Source of the DNA: a virus
IMG/VR virus record: IMGVR_UViG_3300024346_000015
Span: 1 to 64,000 of that record
Length of the DNA: 64,000 nt
Strand: one strand, 5' to 3'
Positions within the stretch are counted from its first letter, which is position 1, and every line of letters begins with the position of its first letter. The notes beneath the pieces were generated by a model. That model did not search any database, was not told the DNA's origin, and saw nothing but the letters and a program-made list of their open reading frames with translations. The position numbers and the translations under genes are program-made. This document shows, in pieces, positions 61,726 to 64,000 of this stretch.

Positions 61726-61749
61726 AAAAAGGGACTCCGAAGAGTCCCT
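61724..61749 (-). terminator. Intrinsic terminator of the gp32 unit
   Basis: On the minus strand: 8-bp stem AGGGACTC/GAGTCCCT, TTCG loop, seven T residues. Identical in stem, loop and A/T run to the capsid terminator at 6009-6035. It also abuts the tape measure stop codon on the other strand and may act there weakly. Confidence 0.92.
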
Positions 61750-61784
61750 ATAACCATAACGGTTTATCCTAAGGCAAGGATGCT

Positions 61785-61904
61785 TTAGTCTCGGAAACCT
61801 TCACCCTTTACAAAGTGATGGAATCTGTGTGAGATTACTGCGAACAGCAACCTCACAAGACTTGTCTCTGAATAAGAACCATTCTCAGTATGCAAGTGAT
61901 ACAT
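61785..61904 (-). CDS. Candidate 39-residue protein downstream of gp32
   Basis: A 39-residue frame, starting MYHLHTENGSYSETSLVRLL and containing FAVISHRFHHF and VKGEGF, fills the gap between gp32 and the terminator. Its ATG at 61904 has a good GAGG seven nucleotides upstream, located inside the last gp32 codons. It thus looks like a coupled second cistron of the gp32 message. It is basic and His-rich with no recognised family. The ribosome-binding site, the fit to the transcription unit and the natural composition argue that it is real. Confidence 0.6.
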   Translation of the reverse strand: MYHLHTENGSYSETSLVRLLFAVISHRFHHFVKGEGFRD

Positions 61905-61906
61905 TC

Positions 61907-62830
61907 TTATTCCTCTGCCGCCATCTTAGCGAAGTATGACAGAGAATCGTCTTCATCACTTGACGATGATTCAATCGTTGGTTGCGGTGCAGCCACGATA
62001 GTTGGTTCTGGACTAGAAGATACTGGTGCAGCTTCCGCAGATTGCGTCAGTGCCTCATTCTTCATAGTAGAACCCGCACCTACTGAGTGACCTAGTACAA
62101 GTTGTAGACGAGAATTTAGATCCTCATACGACTTGTAGTTAGCGGGATCGATAAACTCCCGTAGTTCAAACAGTTGGTTGTAGGTCGCCTCAAGTCGTGT
62201 CTCATCAGCATCAAATAATGCGTTTGGAGATTTGAACTCCGACTTATCATAGTTACGATAACCCGCAACATTACGAATCTTCAACTGAAAGTCAGCACCT
62301 TCCCAGAAGTTAAATGGATTGACCGGAGTCTCGCCAGGGAACTGTGGTTGCATAACGTCCATGATCTTATCAAAGATCTTCTTACCATAAACGAACAACT
62401 TCACTTGACCTTCGTTCTGAGGGTTAGCTGGATCACTAACAATCAGTACGTTAGAGATGTAGTGCAGTCTACGTTTCTGTTTACGAGCAGTCTCTTTGTC
62501 CTCTTCATTACCAGAGTTCCACAGACGTGAGTTCAACTCACCGACTGGATCCTTCTGACCGATTGAAGTAAGAGACTTCTCGATATACCATTGACCAGTT
62601 GGGCCTTTAAAACCGTGATCCCAGTAACGTTCCCAAGGAAGTTCCTGACCTTCAGTTTCAGGTAAGAATCGAATTACAGCATATCCGTTACCAGCGTCAT
62701 CGACAGTTGGTTTCCAGATACGGTCATCTTCGTATTTGTTTTTAGTTTTCTGACCACCAGCAACTTCTTGGGCGGCAGATACGAGTTTAGAGATGTCGGT
62801 GCGACCCGACTTTAGATTAGCAAAAGACAT
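61907..62830 (-). CDS. 32: Single-stranded DNA-binding protein gp32
   Basis: This 307-residue protein (301 aa in T4) has the N-terminal basic cooperativity region (SFANLKSGRTDISKLVSA), the OB core with YAVIRFLPETEGQELPWERYWDHGFKG, RRLHYISNVLIVSDPANPQNEGQVKLFVYGKKIFDKIMDVM, PVNPFNFWEGADFQLKI, and the acidic C-terminal tail (SSSSDEDDSLSYFAKMAAEE). There are no cysteines, so the T4 zinc site is absent, as reported for marine relatives. It coats single-stranded DNA in replication and recombination and works with UvsY, encoded at 839-1288. It has both a sigma70-type and a late promoter. Confidence 0.96.
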   Translation of the reverse strand: MSFANLKSGRTDISKLVSAAQEVAGGQKTKNKYEDDRIWKPTVDDAGNGYAVIRFLPETEGQELPWERYWDHGFKGPTGQWYIEKSLTSIGQKDPVGELNSRLWNSGNEEDKETARKQKRRLHYISNVLIVSDPANPQNEGQVKLFVYGKKIFDKIMDVMQPQFPGETPVNPFNFWEGADFQLKIRNVAGYRNYDKSEFKSPNALFDADETRLEATYNQLFELREFIDPANYKSYEDLNSRLQLVLGHSVGAGSTMKNEALTQSAEAAPVSSSPEPTIVAAPQPTIESSSSDEDDSLSYFAKMAAEE

Positions 62831-62854
62831 ATTGTTTTCCTTTATATTAACAAT
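62831..62854 (-). promoter_or_regulatory. Leader hairpin presenting the gp32 ribosome-binding site
   Basis: Arms ATTGTT/AACAAT flank a loop that contains AAGGAA on the minus strand, directly before the gp32 ATG. T4 gp32 represses its own translation through its leader; this small A/U-rich structure could serve the same purpose. Stem is only 6 bp. Confidence 0.4.
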
Positions 62855-62898
62855 GTATTAGACAGTTTATCCACTAGTTGATCATATTATAAGACAGT

Positions 62899-62928
62899 AT
62901 TATACCACATATAGTATTCATATGGCAA
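62899..62928 (-). promoter_or_regulatory. Sigma70-type promoter of gp32
   Basis: On the minus strand TTGCCA (62923-62928), 18-nt spacer, TATAAT (62899-62904). Identical elements and spacing to the tRNA promoter. Gives early or middle expression of gp32. Confidence 0.78.
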
Positions 62929-62932
62929 CTAT

Positions 62933-62940
62933 TATTTATA
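62933..62940 (-). promoter_or_regulatory. T4-type late promoter of gp32
   Basis: Minus strand TATAAATA just upstream of the sigma70-type element, about 100 nt before gp32. Two-phase control of gp32 is also known in T4. Confidence 0.78.
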
Positions 62941-62955
62941 CAGATCGGAAATTAA

Positions 62956-63471
62956 TCATTTCTGTATCTTTCCCAACCATGCAGTGACGACTAACCTTGT
63001 ACCCTTTACAACCGGAGACGCAGCGTGCCAATGATCAGCTGGAAATACTATGGTCTGACCTTCTTCTATTTTCGGAGAATAACCAACATCGTCATCCTCA
63101 CTTGAATACAAAACAAGACCATCCCCTTCGAAGTCATCTGATAGTTCAAGAATACTCACCGTAGTATATATTCTATTTTCCTCTTCACCTATAATGCGAT
63201 CATAATGTTTAACAAACTTCTGACCCTTATCGTAATGAAGAACATCTATCTGTGTGACTTCTAATTCACCGTATATGGAGGCCATTTGTTCACAGAACTC
63301 CGGATACCATGTACGATGGACATCTAACTTAGTACTGGTACGATCGTTGGAAAGATATCCATTGGTACCAACACTAACCTGACTAGGTGTTACTGACAAA
63401 GAACCTGAATAGAAATCGTCCTTGATCTCATCCAGAAGTTCTTTGTCTATAATGTATCGACCCTCATACAT
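62956..63471 (-). CDS. Prolyl-4-hydroxylase-like 2OG-Fe(II) oxygenase
   Basis: This 171-residue protein has an intact P4H-type site: HYD (H89, D91) in GQKFVKHYDRI, distal ligand H149 in FPADHWHAASPVVKGTR and a basic residue (K156 or R159) for 2-oxoglutarate. Strands VLHYDKGQ and TTVSILELSDDFEGDGLVLYSS fit the double-stranded beta-helix with the usual FxGG-like glycine turn. P4H-like proteins hydroxylate prolines or other residues; small versions are common in marine T4-like phages and their substrates are unknown. It overlaps gp33 by eight bases upstream. Confidence 0.85.
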   Translation of the reverse strand: MYEGRYIIDKELLDEIKDDFYSGSLSVTPSQVSVGTNGYLSNDRTSTKLDVHRTWYPEFCEQMASIYGELEVTQIDVLHYDKGQKFVKHYDRIIGEEENRIYTTVSILELSDDFEGDGLVLYSSEDDDVGYSPKIEEGQTIVFPADHWHAASPVVKGTRLVVTAWLGKIQK

Positions 63472-63715
63472 CCAAAGTATTAACCTTTGGTATTATATTC
63501 AGATCCATTGCTTCCTTCTCAAGTTGTTCTACTATAGGCAGATTGAGGTACTTCTTAATATCTTCTATCTCGATATTATTCTTTTCACACAACCAGACTA
63601 TCGCATCAAGGTAAGACATCGAGTTCGTCCGAACTGCCATCTCCACCATCGATGAGAACTTCTTCTTGTTTAGGAAGTTTTCTTTCGTGGACTCTTCTTG
63701 GTTCGTTTCCACCAT
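63464..63715 (-). CDS. 33: Late transcription co-activator gp33
   Basis: This 83-residue protein (112 aa in T4) has the gp33 core NSMSYLDAIVWLCEKNNIEIEDIKKYLNLPIVEQLEKEAMDLNIIPK, a conserved helical region that binds the RNA polymerase flap and the sliding clamp-linked late machinery. With gp55 and clamp gp45 it activates the TATAAATA promoters seen throughout the window; neither gp55 nor gp45 is in this piece. A strong AAGGAG site precedes the ATG at 63715. A shorter start at 63649 is possible but less well supported. It overlaps the upstream gene by 110 nt. Confidence 0.85.
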   Translation of the reverse strand: MVETNQEESTKENFLNKKKFSSMVEMAVRTNSMSYLDAIVWLCEKNNIEIEDIKKYLNLPIVEQLEKEAMDLNIIPKVNTLDV

Positions 63716-64000
63716 ACCACTCCTTTTTTAGTTCTTGTGTCCACACCTGACTGATGTCTGGATACCATGTACCCACAGATCGTTTAGGTGTTCCATCTGG
63801 ATAGTACGCCATTGTCGTACAGATTGTCATCATTCGGCCTTCACGGTTACGACCGTAACGACTGTCTTGATACACACCCCCAGATAGATAGGACTTCAAG
63901 TTTTTCAGATAGACATCCAAGATCTGATATTCGTGTCGTTCCTTACTATCCTTAGATAGACGTTGTCTCTTTATGGAGTTCAGTTCAGATGTGATTTCTT
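63606..64000 (-). CDS. Unknown protein, 5' end beyond the window
   Basis: The frame is open from the window edge to the stop at 63606, giving about 131 visible residues; there is no need for the TTG at 63918-63920 as a start. Visible blocks are KRQRLSKDSKERHEYQILDVYLKNLKSYLSGG, GRMMTICTTMAYYPDGTPKRSVGTWYPDIS and an acidic end. I do not recognise it. The last 110 nt overlap the start of gp33, an unusually long overlap that suggests translational coupling with the late activator gene. Confidence 0.6.
   Translation of the reverse strand, partial: EITSELNSIKRQRLSKDSKERHEYQILDVYLKNLKSYLSGGVYQDSRYGRNREGRMMTICTTMAYYPDGTPKRSVGTWYPDISQVWTQELKKEWYGGNEPRRVHERKLPKQEEVLIDGGDGSSDELDVLP

Overview
The window is a stretch of a T4-like (Straboviridae/Kyanoviridae-type) contractile-tailed phage genome. 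Nearly the whole T4 late morphogenesis set can be read from the sequence: gp2, 4, 5, 6, 7, 8, 13-23, 25-27, 29, 32, 33, 48, 53, 54 and 67/68, plus UvsY and part of UvsW. The gene order (neck, terminase, sheath, tube, portal, protease, scaffold, capsid, then UvsY/UvsW), the 2OG-Fe(II) oxygenases, a DUF4815 giant baseplate protein and a gp32 without cysteines are typical of marine T4-like phages (cyanophage or pelagiphage relatives). No photosynthesis gene is present in this piece, so the host cannot be named; a Gram-negative marine bacterium is an inference.

Layout. 1-2432 (minus): UvsW (cut by the window edge), glutaredoxin, UvsY, a 2OG oxygenase-like protein and a tail-tube-fold protein. 2476-5555 (plus): an accessory island with a PhyH dioxygenase, a DUF4338-like protein, a ParB-fold-like protein and an aberrant tRNA-Gly with an intrinsic terminator; several of these have sigma70-type promoters, unlike the late genes around them. 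5581-19139 (minus): small lipoprotein, major capsid protein and the head, tail-tube, terminase and neck genes. 19197-36282 (minus): fibre region, with two giant tyrosine/arginine-rich proteins made of about 4-residue repeats (2170 and 1076 aa), two or more other fibre proteins, and a glycosyltransferase coupled to a 2OG oxygenase-like gene. 36272-56627 (minus): baseplate genes, including a gp5 hub divided over three proteins. 56684-61725 (plus): gp4, gp2-like, gp54, gp26 and tape measure. 61785-64000 (minus): small ORF, gp32, prolyl-4-hydroxylase-like protein, gp33 and a partial gene.

Regulation visible in the sequence: T4-type late promoter boxes (TATAAATA, often followed by G) precede most late transcription units, and the late co-activator gp33 is encoded here too. 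The accessory island and gp32 instead carry TTGNCN-17/18-TATAAT elements. Two identical intrinsic terminators close the capsid and gp32 units.

Most notable: (1) the two tetrapeptide-repeat fibres followed by a glycosyltransferase/oxygenase pair; (2) a TTTTTTA slippery site at the end of gp26 that opens a 64-codon extension directly before the tape measure, as in lambda G/GT; (3) a tripartite gp5 with an apparently dead lysozyme and a separate amidase; (4) the promoter-driven DUF4338/ParB-like/tRNA island. No stretch longer than about 300 bases lacks a gene.
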